Assembly (NCBI RefSeq): GCF_964355755.1
Contig: NC_092670.1
Location: 10,353,201-10,417,200, forward strand
Length of the DNA: 64,000 nucleotides
Direction of reading: 5' to 3'
Source: Antedon mediterranea
Taxonomy: Eukaryota; Echinodermata; Crinoidea; Comatulida; Antedonidae
Positions 1 through 11,695 of the stretch are shown one piece after another (positions within the stretch are counted from its first letter, which is position 1; each line of letters starts with the position of its first letter). Below the pieces are notes generated by a model. The model saw only the letters and a list, made by a program, of their open reading frames with translations. It was not told where the DNA came from and searched no databases. The position numbers and the translations under genes were made by a program.

Positions 1-1
1 T

Positions 2-2454
2 ATTTCAGGAGACTTTAATATTAACTTGTTAAATTCCAAAACACATAAAGGTACTTCTGATTTTGTTAATACTCTATTTCAATCAAATTATTATCCTCTT
101 ATTACTAGGCCAACTAGAATTACGCGTAATTCTGCAACTTTAATCGACAATATTTTTTGTAATAATCTATACGATAACATTTCTTCCGGAATTCTATATT
201 CGGACATCTCGGATCACTTTCCTGTTTTCTTGTTAGTACATAAATCAGAACCTCTCCAACACCTGAAACCTAAATCAAAATATATATACATAAAAAAAGT
301 CAATGATATTTCAATTTCTGCCTTAAGTAATGATTTGTCAAATGTTGACTGGACTAGTATTTATAACTCCAATGAACCCAATGAGGCATACGCTTTATTC
401 AACGACATATTTAGTACATTATATAATAACAACATTAAAACCACTCGTTCCAGACGAAATATTCGGAAAGAAAAAAAACCTTGGATAACTAAATGCTTAA
501 TTAAATCTATCGACAAAAAACACAAATTATATAAAACATTTCTTATATCTAAAAAGCAAAAGGACAAAGATAAATATGTTAAATATCGAAATGTACTTAC
601 CAAAATCCTTCGTACTGCCCAAAAGAATTACTTCAGTGACAAATTTGAATTCCATAAAAATAACATCCAAAAAACCTGGCAAACAATAAATGGAGTCCTT
701 GGCAAGAAATCTCGTAAACCGTTTCCTTCTCACTTTATTAACAATGACATTGAATTAAATAATCCTCAACAAATTGCAACTGAATTCAATAATTATTTTA
801 CTAGTATAGGGCCAAATTTAGTTAACAAAATACATGTGTCGGATAATGATAATTATACTTCTACCCTACCTCGTCCATGTGTGCACTCTCTCTTTCTTAG
901 TCCTGTAACCGAACATGAAGTTGTCAGTATAATACTTTCCCTCAAAGATAATAAATCTCCTGGGTTTGATGGGTTTTCCAATAAAATTATTAAACGTGTT
1001 TCTAATTTTATATGCAAACCCTTAACTCACATTTTTAATACTTCTTTTCGAACCGGTATTTTTCCTGTCATCCCTATCTACAAGAAAGAAGATCCTCATC
1101 ATTTCAATAACTACAGACCAATCTCCCTACTTCCTTGTTTCTCAAAATTAATTGAAAAAATAATGCATAATCGAATTTCTTCCTTTTTAACTAAACATAA
1201 CATTTTATTTAAAGGCCAATATGGTTTCAGGAAAAAGTAGATCTTGCTTTATTAGATATTTTTGACAAAATTACAATTGCCCTGAGTAAAAATGAGTTTT
1301 CTGTTGGCATTTTCCTTGATTTATCTAAGGCCTTCGATACTATTAACCACGATATTTTAATTCATAAACTTTCAAATTACGGTATCAGAGGCCTTCCTTT
1401 AAAACTAATTAAAAGCTACCTTTCCAATCGTGTTCAGTTTACTTCCTTAAATAATTTTAACTCTTCCTATTCCCGTTTAACCTGTGGTGTTCCCCAAGGA
1501 TCGATTCTTGGACCACTCTTATTCCTGATTTTTGTTAACGATATACCAAACAGCTCTAAATTACTAAATTTTATCTTATTTGCTGACGACACAAATATTT
1601 TTTTCTCTCATCCTAAATTAAATACCTTGTTTAAAATTGTCAATGATGAGTTACTTAAAGTTTCAAATTGGCTCAAACACAATAAATTAACTCTTAATAC
1701 ATTCAAAACGAACTATATAATATTTTCTAAACGTAAAATTTCAAATTCTTTAAATGAACAAATATACATTGATAATAAAATGATCAAACGAGTTAATGAA
1801 ACACAATTTTTAGGAGTAACCATAGATGCCTCTCTGACTTGGAAACTACATATAAATAAAATCAGTAATCTAGTTTCTAGAAATGTTGGAATATTGAACA
1901 AATTAAAACATATCTTCCCTCAAAAAACCTTATTAACCCTTTATAATACTTTAGTTTTGCCTTACCTTTCTTATGCCAATTTATGTTGGGCAATTACTCT
2001 AGATAAATTTAATACGTTATGCCCCTGGACAAGTCTAGAGAAAACTCAAATTGACCGCCTTTTTAAACTACAAAAACGTGCACTTCGGATTTGCGCGGGA
2101 GAATCATTTAGAGCCCATACAAAATTACTTTTTAAAAGATTTAACGTTTTAAACATTTATGATTTAAATAAATTACAAGTTGCCTCATTTATGTACCGTT
2201 TATCTAACAATTTACTGCCTTCACATTTTAATGCTTTATTTACAAGAATTGACGAACGCCATTCCTATAAAACCCGATCCTCTGTTAACAATTATATCCT
2301 TGATAATTTAAATGTTAAGGCTCGACGATTTTCTATGTATTATTTTGGTCCCAAACTTTGGACTTCACTCTCAAATGAACTTAAACAGAAATCTTCCTTT
2401 TCTAGTTTTAAATCTAATTTCAAACACAAAATGGTGTCAGAATATGCTACATAA
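2..2454 (+). pseudogene. Non-LTR retrotransposon (LINE) ORF2: endonuclease end plus reverse transcriptase, frameshifted
   Basis: The window opens inside the apurinic endonuclease domain (GDFN motif at 8-19), so the 5' end is cut off by the window edge. One frame runs to a stop at 1240 and covers the linker and the first reverse transcriptase blocks, including NYRPISLLPCFSKLIEK. The second frame continues from about 1237 to 2454 with block A (LDLSKAFDTINHDIL), block B (GVPQGSILGPLLF), the catalytic FADDT near 1580 and the LGVTIDASLTW block. The change of frame near 1231-1240 and a gap between GIFP and VIPIYKK, where about eight residues are usual, show that this copy is dead. It resembles the CR1/L2/Jockey side of the LINE tree; the exact clade is inferred from motif style only. 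Confidence 0.9.
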
Positions 2455-2900
2455 TTTTTCGCCGATCTTTTATCCTTATTTATTTGGTGGTGATACATGG
2501 CATTAAATCCTTCACCCTGGTATTCAATAATCTCCGCTACATTGTATCGTTATACTTGTTATTATACCATATTTAATTATATTTCATATTGTACTCTAAT
2601 TGTTATCATTATCCCTTTTATCATATATTATATAATTGCCTGGTTTATCTTAACTTCTATAATTTAAAATTTTTTTATTTTCTTTATTTTATGTACTTTC
2701 ACTATTATATATTCATATTTTAGTCTACTCTGTAGCAATGTTAGTATACTTAGGCATACGGGAGTCACGACTTAAAGTTCAGTGAACTTACTGTGACTTC
2801 CATCCACCCACATTTAATATATGTTATGTAAATGTAAATGATATATATATATATATAAGTGAGTGGAAAAAATAAATAAACGAAACGAAACTATTTATAC
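2455..2900 (+). mobile_element. 3' untranslated region and tail of the LINE
   Basis: AT-rich sequence after the stop codon with an (AT)n run at 2841-2858, ending in A-rich simple sequence (aaaaaataaataaacgaaac) near 2870-2892. The 3' boundary is approximate because no target duplication is visible when the 5' end is missing. From about 2900 to 3045 is plain AT-rich sequence. Confidence 0.55.
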
Positions 2901-3047
2901 AAATTTATATATTATTTTTATCAATTATTGCAAAATCTTACTTTTCAGCCTTTTGGCTGCCGTTGTATTATTGATTTCTTTTTTATGAATAAATATACAT
3001 GAAGTGATTTAATAAACCAATTTTAATAAACAACGCCTCATTTTAAA

Positions 3048-4996
3048 GCATACACATACACATACTGTTGCATTGACTGCCTCATAAATGCCTACTACAT
3101 TAATCATACATATACGGTTGCATTGACTGCCTCATAAATGTCTACTACATTATTCATACACATACTGTTGCATTGACTGCCTCATGTCTACTACATTAAT
3201 CATACATATACTGTTGCATTGACTGCCTCATAAATGCCTACTACATTAATCATACACATACTGTTGCATTGACTGCCTCATAAATGCCTACTACATTAAT
3301 CATACACATACTGTTGCATTGACTGCCTCATAAATGCCTACTACATTAATCATACACATACTGTTGCATTAACTGCCTCATAAATGCCTACTACATTAAT
3401 CATACATATACTGTTGCATTAACTGCCTCATAAATGCCTACTACATTAATCATACATATACTGTTGCATTAACTGCCTCATAAATGCCTACTACATTAAT
3501 CATACACATACTGTTGCATTAACTGCCTCATAAATGCCTACTACATTAATCATACACATACTGTTGCATTGACTGCCTCATAAATGCCTTCTACATTAAT
3601 CATACACATACTGTTGCATTGACTGCCTCATAAATGCCTACTACATTAATCATACACATACTGTTGCATTGACTGCCTCATAAATGTCTACTACATTAAT
3701 CATACACATACTGTTGCATTAACTGCCTCATAAATGCCTACTACATTAATCATACATATACTGTTGCATTGACTGCCTCATAAATGCCTACTACATTAAT
3801 CATACACATACTGTTGCATTAACTGCCTCATAAATGCCTACTACATTAATCATACATATACTGTTGCATTGACTGCCTCATAAATGTCTACTACATTAAT
3901 CATACACATACTGTTGCATTGACTGCCTCATAAATGTCTACTACATAATCATACACATACTGTTGCATTGACTGCCTCATAAATGCCTACTACATTAATC
4001 ATACACATACTGTTGCATTGACTGCCTCATAAATGCCTAATACATTAATCATACACATACTGTTGCATTGACTACCTCATAAATGTCTACTACATTAATC
4101 ATACACATACTGTTGCATTGACTGCCTCATAAATACCTACTACATTAATCATACATATACTGTTGCATTGACTGCCTCATAAATGTCTACTACATTAATC
4201 ATACATATACTGTTGCATTGACTGCCTCATAAATGTCTACTACATTAATCATACACATACTGTTGCATTGACTGCCTCATAAATACCTACTACATTAATC
4301 ATACACATACTGTTGCATTGACTGCCTCATAAATGCCTACTACATTAATCATACACATACTGTTGCATTGACTGCCTCATAAATGCCTACTACATTAATC
4401 ATACATATACTGTTGCATTGACTGCCTCATAAATGTCTACTACATTAATCATACACATACTGTTGCATTGACTGCCTCATAAATGTCTACTACATAATCA
4501 TACACATACTGTTGCATTGACTGCCTCATAAATGCCTACTACATTAATCATACACATACTGTTGCATTGACTGCCTCATAAATGCCTAATACATTAATCA
4601 TACACATACTGTTGCATTGACTACCTCATAAATGTCTACTACATTAATCATACACATACTGTTGCATTGACTGCCTCATAAATACCTACTACATTAATCA
4701 TACATATACTGTTGCATTGACTGCCTCATAAATGTCTACTACATTAATCATACATATACTGTTGCATTGACTGCCTCATAAATGTCTACTACATTAATCA
4801 TACACATACTGTTGCATTGACTGCCTCATAAATACCTACTACATTAATCATACACATACTGTTGCATTGACTGCCTCATAAATGCCTACTACATTAATCA
4901 TACACATACTGTTGCATTGACTGCCTCATAAATACCTACTACATTAATCATACATATACTGTTGCATTGACTGCCTCATAAATGCCTACTACATTA
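3048..4996. repeat. 50-bp tandem satellite, about 39 copies, with an 11-unit higher-order repeat
   Basis: A 50-bp unit (catacacatactgttgcatt, then gactgcctcataaatgccta, then ctacattaat) repeats head to tail. Variation falls on a few positions: cacata/catata, gactgcc/aactgcc, atgcc/atgtc/atacc. A rare 49-bp variant (ctacataatc) occurs at 3941 and again at 4490. The variant pattern between these points repeats as a block of ten 50-bp units plus one 49-bp unit (549 bp). The first block starts near 3841 and the second near 4390, running to about 4930 before diverging. No gene is present. Confidence 0.97.
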
Positions 4997-4999
4997 AAA

Positions 5000-5740
5000 C
5001 AAACTAAAATCAGTAAATGTAGTAACTGCAGTAAATGCAGTTTAATAATTTTAACATGATCTATTGATAAGATAAGTTGTTGTACTGTGAGTGCATTTGC
5101 ACATTTAAGGGCCATACCAAAAATGTACTTCATAGACAGTTTACAGAGTACTTTGCATTCAAGGTGATCACCTTTGGGCTTTACATTATATTTGAGACGC
5201 GACATCAATTGATAATCAAAAAGTATCAAATGATTATTATTTGTTGTTTAAACTTTTAAATATTGTGGTCTAATTATGACATAACTAGTGAAATTATGGG
5301 GCTATTTCACAAAGGCATAGAATTATTTTTTCATGAGGTTCACGTCAATATCATTATTAGAATTGTTTTGTTCTACTTTTCAGATGTTTTTAGAAGCTTT
5401 TCTTTTAATGTTTGTCTAATTTCTTTAAGCTAAATTTGATGGAAAGACAGCCTCAAATTATGCTAGAACGCTGCTGTGTCTTGTGACTTTAGCCCTGACT
5501 TTAGACCCTGACGCCACCGCTGCTTAGGTACAGTACATGTCTCAAGTTCTTTCCCAGCAGTCAATTTCCTTATCATTTAGCTGTGTTTAATCAGTCATAA
5601 TTCTAACATTATTTTTATTATCTTTTAAATGTGATAATTGCAATATAAACCCTATATGTGTCCATAGATTATTTTTACTGCAAAGTACTAAGTGTGTATA
5701 AGGCCTTAAAAAAAGTACTAAGGGACTATGAGGCCTTAAA
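5000..5740. other. Intergenic sequence without a recognised gene
   Basis: Unique-looking sequence after the satellite. The short open frames here start at non-ATG codons or overlap the satellite and match no family I recognise. A fragment around 5690-5745 (ggccttaaaaaaagtactaa, repeated) resembles intron sequence near 60750-60800 of the fibrinogen-related gene. Confidence 0.5.
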
Positions 5741-5826
5741 AAAGGTTAATTCTTTGTATACTTAATGTGTTTTTAAATGTAAATATAGATTGAATATACT
5801 AACCTGCAGTTCCATTGGCAGGCTGA
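5741..5826 (-). pseudogene. Fibrinogen-related gene relic: exon end and start of its intron
   Basis: On the minus strand, an exon end coding ...NGTAG is followed by a GT splice donor (gttagtatattcaat). Below it is intron sequence that matches, with small gaps, the exon-intron border of the fibrinogen-related gene at 60862 (gttagtacattcaat, ending GYTGTAG). The match runs through the shared stretch ttaattctttg...cttgaa/cttaatgtgtttt. The rest of the exon and the next exon are not seen here. I infer a fragment of a duplicated fibrinogen-domain gene. Confidence 0.6.
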
Positions 5827-5936
5827 AGGCGCTTGACCTTTGACAAGATCGGCTAAATTTTTAATATATTAACTTTACAATACTTGGTGTTGTATATTCT
5901 GGTACAGCCGCTCCATAATCTCTTTGATTTTCTTCC
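5827..5936. repeat. Dispersed repeat fragment shared with 48660-48762
   Basis: The stretch containing tttacaatacttggtgttgt followed by tctctttgattttc matches 48708-48762 in the same orientation. The similarity extends upstream in weaker form (gacaagatc.gctaaat / gacaagatcacctaaaa). The family is unknown. Confidence 0.6.
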
Positions 5937-6724
5937 TTAAGGCCGGTGCACACCAAACGCGAAGCCGCGAATTTCGCGTTAAAAAGTGACGCACGCGGCA
6001 GGCGACGGACGCTTCCAGTGTGAACATACAAGCGAACAGTGTACGATAGTCGAATTTCAACTTCAACGCGTTGAAAACGACAGCAGCGAAGGCTTCGCAC
6101 GCGAATTTTCAAAAGTTGAACCTTGGTCAACTTTTTGAGGCGTCGCGAGCGCGGTTTGCGTTCGTCAACCAATCAGAAGTCAGGAATATCTCTCATCGAC
6201 GACACCGACGGCAAAAAAATGGTGGCTGACGAGCGAGGTCTTTATGGAAATACTTACCCTTCTTGTCTTTACGATAAGGGAAGTAAGTCATACACAGACA
6301 GAAACATAAGGATTAATGCATGAAGACAATAATTTCAGACAAACATCTGTGTAGAAGAATGCCAGAAAAACTAGGCCTAAAACGCGTCAGAGATCAATTT
6401 GTAAAGTGAGTTGGCAAGCCTATTTCTAGCCTAGGCCTACCTAGGTTTAGGCAATACTAGGGCCTAGCTAGGCCTACCTAGCCTAGGCTACATATACCCT
6501 AGTAGGCTAGGCCATGCCAAGTAGTACTTATAGGCCTACATAATACTTACTAATCCCTACTAGTCTACTATGAGCTAGGACTAGCCTACTTATTATTATT
6601 AATTAATATTTATAGGCCTAATATTTAGTTGATTTAGTGTTGTAAAGGCTAGGATAGGCCTAGTAGTAGTAATATTAATACATAAATACTGTTGTTTTTT
6701 TTTTTTAGGTCAATTAGATGAACA

Positions 6725-6878
6725 TTGATAAATGGGATCCTTCAGGCTATTACCAGCGTTACAAACTCCACCAATGACCAAGCTAGTAGTTTAAGCGGCC
6801 AGTATATTATTGCCATGGAATTAAGAGCAATTGCTCCTCAAAAACGTGGACTGGCAATTATGAGGCTGATACAGGTTT
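6725..6878 (+). pseudogene. Possible MADF/BESS-type exon inside the Harbinger-like element
   Basis: An open segment follows a polypyrimidine-AG acceptor near 6708 and ends at a GT (cag|gtttgt). It reads SGQYIIAMELRAIAPQKRGL..MRLIQ. This pattern of a small helix with Leu/Ile spacing and a basic run resembles the C-terminal BESS-like helix of MADF/Myb-type proteins that accompany Harbinger transposases. The match is by eye and weak. No upstream DNA-binding domain was found. Alternative: chance open frame. Confidence 0.35.
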
Positions 6879-7179
6879 GTATAGACTTTTTTCAAATGGG
6901 TATGTCAGTTGGTGACATACATTGGCCAGAAAAAAATGATTTGAGCAATATGCCTTACTATAGCAATTTTTTAATACTTGTTTCATTTTTTTAAAATAGA
7001 AAATGGAAGAGATTAAGGAGGAGTTGGACTGTAACTAGTATTTATTAAGTGGTTATAGAAGGAAAGCTGAACTGAATGTCTTTTTTTAGCAATAGAGAAC
7101 ACATGGAAATATATGTATATGTTTTGTTATACTCCAATACTAAAAAAATAGTCAAATTGGCTGCCAGCTAATGGAATTT

Positions 7180-7321
7180 TTTTCATTTTATAAGTGAAAA
7201 CATAAGTTTTGTTGAGTTTTTTTCTATGTAAGTGATTAACTTTGTTAAAACTACAAAATGGCCTATTCAAATTTGATTTTAATCGTCTTCATTTTTCATG
7301 ATTCTATGGGACAATACATCT
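7180..7321. mobile_element. Right-end fragment of the TTAA-type element family (end AGATGTATTGTCCC)
   Basis: The segment ends gggacaatacatct followed by TTAA (7322-7325). Inside it has the family's subterminal text (gtgattaac, aaaactacaaaatggcctat, tttttcat), which also occurs at 30740-30810 and 51390-51490. The matching left end is absent, so the copy is truncated. It lies inside the Harbinger-like element. Confidence 0.75.
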
Positions 7322-7567
7322 TTAAGTTTAGTGTCATTTTTTGGACAAGATATATTGTCTTCCTGAAAATATAATTTAAAACATTTTCGTTGTGTGTGTA
7401 ATACAGTATACAGTAACACTTTAGGGTTAGTTATTCACTTTTAACAATAATAATATTTCTTCAATTTTCATTTTTTTTTTTGGGATGATACCTTTTAAAT
7501 TTATTATTTTGATATTATTTTGCGAAAGTATTCAGGAGTAGTAAAAAAGAAAATCTGGTTGATATTT

Positions 7568-7745
7568 AATGATACCTTTAAAAACAATGATTCACTATTT
7601 CAATAAGTGTATTTATGTGAAAAAGTCATAAGATAATATACAGTGTAATGATTAATTATTTAATGATACCTTTAAAAACAATGATTCACTATTTAAATAA
7701 GTGTATTTATGTGAAAAAAAAGTCATAAGATAATATAAAGTGTAA
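7568..7745. repeat. Tandem duplication of about 88 bp
   Basis: tttaatgatacctttaaaaa through aagataatata at 7568-7642 recurs at 7658-7738 with a few differences (one a/c change, an extra aaa in an A-run). This is a local duplication inside the Harbinger-like element. Confidence 0.85.
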
Positions 7746-7869
7746 ATATGAGTTTGGGATATTTATTACATTTAATCAAATGAGAAAAAAACTGTATGTT
7801 TTGTCATGAATAATATAATATTTAATAATAATTAGAAAATGAATGTGAAAACTTTACATTAATATATAG

Positions 7870-8020
7870 GCCTATACTATAGTTTATTTTATTTATTTAT
7901 TTATTCAATTTCTGCCATAAACATAAGAAGACAAAACAATTATAAAAGGAGGCACAGAAAGACCAAACAGGTGCTAACACCTATGCTATAGTAGGTCAAC
8001 CCATGGAGATCCCAGTTCGT
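7870..8020. repeat. Tail of a SINE-like dispersed repeat
   Basis: tttatttatttatttattca followed by atttctgccataaacata and an AC-rich body ending in gctaacacctatgc. A very similar arrangement (tttatttcggcaataaacata ... aaacgctgtcacc) is at 45063-45235. The shared 3' tail indicates a SINE or LINE end; no promoter boxes are visible here. Confidence 0.5.
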
Positions 8021-8584
8021 GTTTATATGAAATGTTTTATATGGTTATAAAATGTTGTTGCAATGTGACTGTAATTATAATTGCACCTCTGTTGATTGGT
8101 AGGCTGACGCTGCAAAAGATATTTGTAACACCACTAATAAATATACTCAGCAGATCACATGTACGTGTAATCAACAATAAACGCTTTAATTCTTGTAACT
8201 GTATTGATATTGGATACATCTTCTTCTGTCCTTGTGATACGATGTTTGACTGCTTGTTAATATACACACAATCATGCACATTTCAGGCTTTGGAAAAGGA
8301 TAACATTTTCCCACCAAAACCAAACACTGTGATTGGTTTAACCAGGGAAGAGTTAAATTACATTTTAATTTAAATCTTCCCTGGTTTCACTTACACTATT
8401 CATTGTATGCAGATCCAACCTGGAACACCCTAGCAATCGCGCCGAATCAGCACATCGTGACGCGTTTAGTGGGAACCGACAAGAAAAACTAATAGACGCA
8501 TGACAATTCAACTTCCAAAGCGATCCGTCAAATGACGCGTGACGCATGACGCTTCGCTGCTTCGCGTTCGGTGTGCACCGGCCT

Positions 8585-9314
8585 TTATATCTATATTTTT
8601 AAATTTATACTAACAAATATCTTTTTATTAATATAATAATAATAATAATATATCAAAAATTTATTAAATAATATTTATCGCATAATACGCAATCTACGAT
8701 AATTTAATTAATTGATATAACACATTTATTAAATACATAACATCATTTGAATAAAAAGAACAAATCACATATCTACACATAATCATAACATCGTATACTC
8801 TATCTCTAACAATTTATTCAATCTTCTATCGACTAAAGCCGAAGTATAGTCGTTATCTCGGGACCGTTCTATGGCCACCACCAGGTAGGCTTACTTCATT
8901 AAGGCTTCTATGAATGGATGTACTGGTTGGGAGCAGGAACGCTAGTAGACCAAACCCAGTACCGTTTTGATTACGATCAATCGGGAAATTACCTCACGAG
9001 GGTTTTCTACATCGAGCAGTTATTGGCTATATGGCAGTATTCAAGTAATTAAAGTGTTAAATAGCATTTAATCCAATTTACATTTAGGTAAACTTAGGGT
9101 TCAAAGTATCATACAATAAGAAGATCATTACGAATGTTACGAGGTATTTTAAAAATTTATATTATATAAAATAAAAAAAAATTTAATTTCAAATATTATC
9201 ATTATTATTACTTACTGGTTTTAGTAGAGTTCTTTCAAGTTCTGTCTGAATGTTTGCCTTTTCTTTAATTTAAATGTATAATTACTGTATACATAAATGA
9301 AGTATAATGATCCC
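8585..9314. other. Intergenic sequence, no gene seen
   Basis: AT-rich stretch (8600-8850) followed by a more balanced segment (8850-9010) and AT-rich sequence again. No exon, tRNA or recognisable repeat was identified. Confidence 0.5.
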
Positions 9315-11695
9315 TACACACTAAAAAAAAAAGGTGCAAATCTCTACCTAAAAAGGTGCAAACCGATGCAACAATAGCAGCTCCCTTTAAGGTGCACAAC
9401 TGCACCTTTGACGGAAGGTGCAATTTTGAACCCTGATAAAGGGTGCTATAATGCTCCTTTGGAGTTCACATTTGCACCATATAAGGTGTAATTTTCTACC
9501 CTAAAAGGTGCAAACTAAATGCAACAATAGCAGCTCCCCAAAGGAGCAAAATTCAACCTCTAAATAAAGGTGCAACTTTACACCCTAATAAAAGGTTCAA
9601 TAATGCTCCTCTAAGATTCAAATTTCTGTTAAAAAGGTGCACTCAAATAAAAATCACTAAAATACAAACAATATTGATTAAGCTTTGTATAATTTTATTC
9701 AACTTTAAAACATTACATTATTCAATTCAACTGCTGAATTAATGGATGGCAATTACCAGTCTCTGCACCTTAAATAGAGTGTGGCCATCTCTTCTCAAAC
9801 CAACAATAGGCCTATTGTTAAAATTATCTAATGATGACATCTTTGGCAGTATTCTCTTCTTATCCCCATATATCTGAAACAGTGTTCTTGATGTCTGGTT
9901 CACCTTTTCCGAACATTTTCACCTGATAATGTACTTTCCTAAAAAGCATGAAATACGAAGGGAAACTATTATATTAATATTATCATTAATATGACAACAT
10001 CATACAATACAATATTGACATTGTTCTGATTTTTTAAGTCAAATTACCTTGACCACATGCTTCACATACTTTAAAGTATGTTCCTCTCCCTTTCCTCGGC
10101 TCGTAGTATAGTAGGCCCTATATACTAGAGTATTACAGTACATGTGGTCACATTTCTTTCTCCTTTTCTGAACATCTTTATTGCTGCTGATTAGAGCAGA
10201 GGTGCTCTTTCATGTTTTAAACTTATTTTATCCCTCCATGACATCATGTAGGCTGTAACTATAATTAAAAATAATGATAATGTGTATAAGAATTTAATAT
10301 AGGCTAGGCCTAATAATACCCAGCTACTGTAATAACTAATATTAATAACTAGGCCCCTGGCCTGCCTAGCTAGGCCTATTATTAATTATAGGCCTAGCCG
10401 GCTAGCTAGTTAGGCCTAGCCTAGGACTGCTTTTAATTAAGTTTAAGGTCTAGCCTAGGCCTACCTAGTAACCTAGGCATAGCTAGCCTATTATGCCTAA
10501 CCTACTAGCTAGACCCAGGTAAGTAGGCTAGGCCTGGTCTAGGACTAGCCCCCGCCCGAAAGGCTACTGTAGGCTAAGTAGGCCTCTAGACTGCCTACTT
10601 TAGGCTTAACCTAGCCTAGGCCTAATAGAGGCCGCCTACTAGATAGGCTAGGACCTAGGCCTAGCCTTAGTAGTAGGTAGGAGGCCTCTAGCTAGCCATA
10701 TTTATTTATTTAGCTATCATTTTTAAGTTTTAGGCCTAGCCTAGGCTTATAGGCCTATACAATAATTAATCTAATAAAAACAACCAAACTACATGCCTAT
10801 AAAGCTTCGTACTTACTTTTAACAGCTATCCTACACTGGAGAGGTGTGGGAGCTAGGCCTAGTTTAATTTTATAGCCTGATTTTTTGGGCGCAAACTCCT
10901 CCTCAATTCAAACTACATGTTTAACAACCGCACGCGCTTCTTAAAATTATTGTTCAATTCCTGTTTCAAATAAATTTAGAACAGATGCCTACATTATGAT
11001 ATTAGATATTCTAATAATATTGTTAAATATGAAAGAAAAGTTTACTTATTCTAGACTTAAGCAAACCAGAGTAAATAACCTCTGAAATTTAATATTTTAA
11101 CCATTGTTTACAGACATCTTGCGTGCGCATACGGTACGAAAATTGTACAAAAATTGTACAAAAAGGTGCTATTATGCACCTTTTAACTGATGTTAAACCT
11201 TATAGGGTGCCCAGTTGAACCTTTCAATTTATCATGTTAAAGGTATTAAACTTTAATTTTCAGTTACAAGCCAGCGACTTTCTAATGTTCCGTAAAAAAA
11301 AGATTTGTTCGAATTCCGATAGCTGTCCCCACAAACCTATCTATATTAGGCTATTATTAATCTTTCTTATTTTTGTTTTAACTTACCACAATAATGTCAT
11401 TCTAAAAAAATTGTCCTTATCACCATCACCTTTTAAGCTTTTAGAAGCCCTAAGTTAAACATATCAAGAAGCGTTCATTAATCTAATAGGTCTTATTTGT
11501 CACACAGTCACCATGGCCTACTTGGGCCTTTGCGGTGCAGTTCTGCACCTTTTTATACTTGTCTGCATTTTTCGATATAAAAGGTGCAAAAATAAACCTT
11601 TTATGAACTCTGCACCATTTTATGAGAAAAAGGCGCAAATTAGCACCTTTTTATAGGTTTGCACCTTTTATTGCACCTTTAGTTTTAAGTGTGTA
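9315..11695. mobile_element. Non-autonomous DNA element with dense AAGGTGCA subterminal repeats
   Basis: The ends are inverted: tacacactaaaa at 9315-9326 and the complement of tacacacttaaaa at 11683-11695. The first 350 bases carry roughly ten copies of AAGGTGCA(A) or close variants. The last 550 bases (11150-11695) carry a comparable number, mostly as the complement TGCACCTT. This is typical of transposase-binding subterminal repeats. The middle is non-coding and includes a GGCCTA-rich island at 10290-10780. No clear target duplication was found, so the superfamily is open. Confidence 0.75.
10290..10780. repeat. GGCCTA-rich hexamer island
   Basis: Irregular runs of aggcctag/ctaggcct/tagcctaggc, full of AvrII/StuI-like palindromes. 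Comparable islands lie at 6410-6670, 30020-30310, 31190-31330, 32920-33000 and 33210-33370. No fixed period. Confidence 0.8.

Larger units (their letters stand above)
5940..8584. mobile_element. PIF/Harbinger-like DNA transposon, non-autonomous, TSD TTA
   Basis: The two ends are near-perfect inverted repeats of about 27 bp beginning AGGCCGGTGCACACC, with one mismatch. They are flanked by TTA at 5937-5939 and 8585-8587. A 3-bp TWA duplication is the hallmark of the PIF/Harbinger superfamily. GC-rich subterminal zones (5940-6180 and 8430-8584) contain repeated gcg/acgc motifs, and a GGCCTA-rich island fills 6410-6670. No DDE transposase is seen. The only coding remnant I can support is at about 6725-6878. 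Confidence 0.8.

Noticed and set aside
2946-2965. U2 snRNA-like text (cagccttttggctg)
   Set aside because: Only the hairpin resembles U2; the branch-recognition region and downstream sequence are absent.
3048-4996. CRISPR-like array
   Set aside because: The 50-bp units are contiguous with no unique spacers, in a eukaryotic genome; it is a satellite.
8032-8373. 113-codon open frame at the right of the Harbinger-like element
   Set aside because: Cysteine-rich but matches no zinc-finger pattern; starts beside a SINE-like tail and has no splice or family support.
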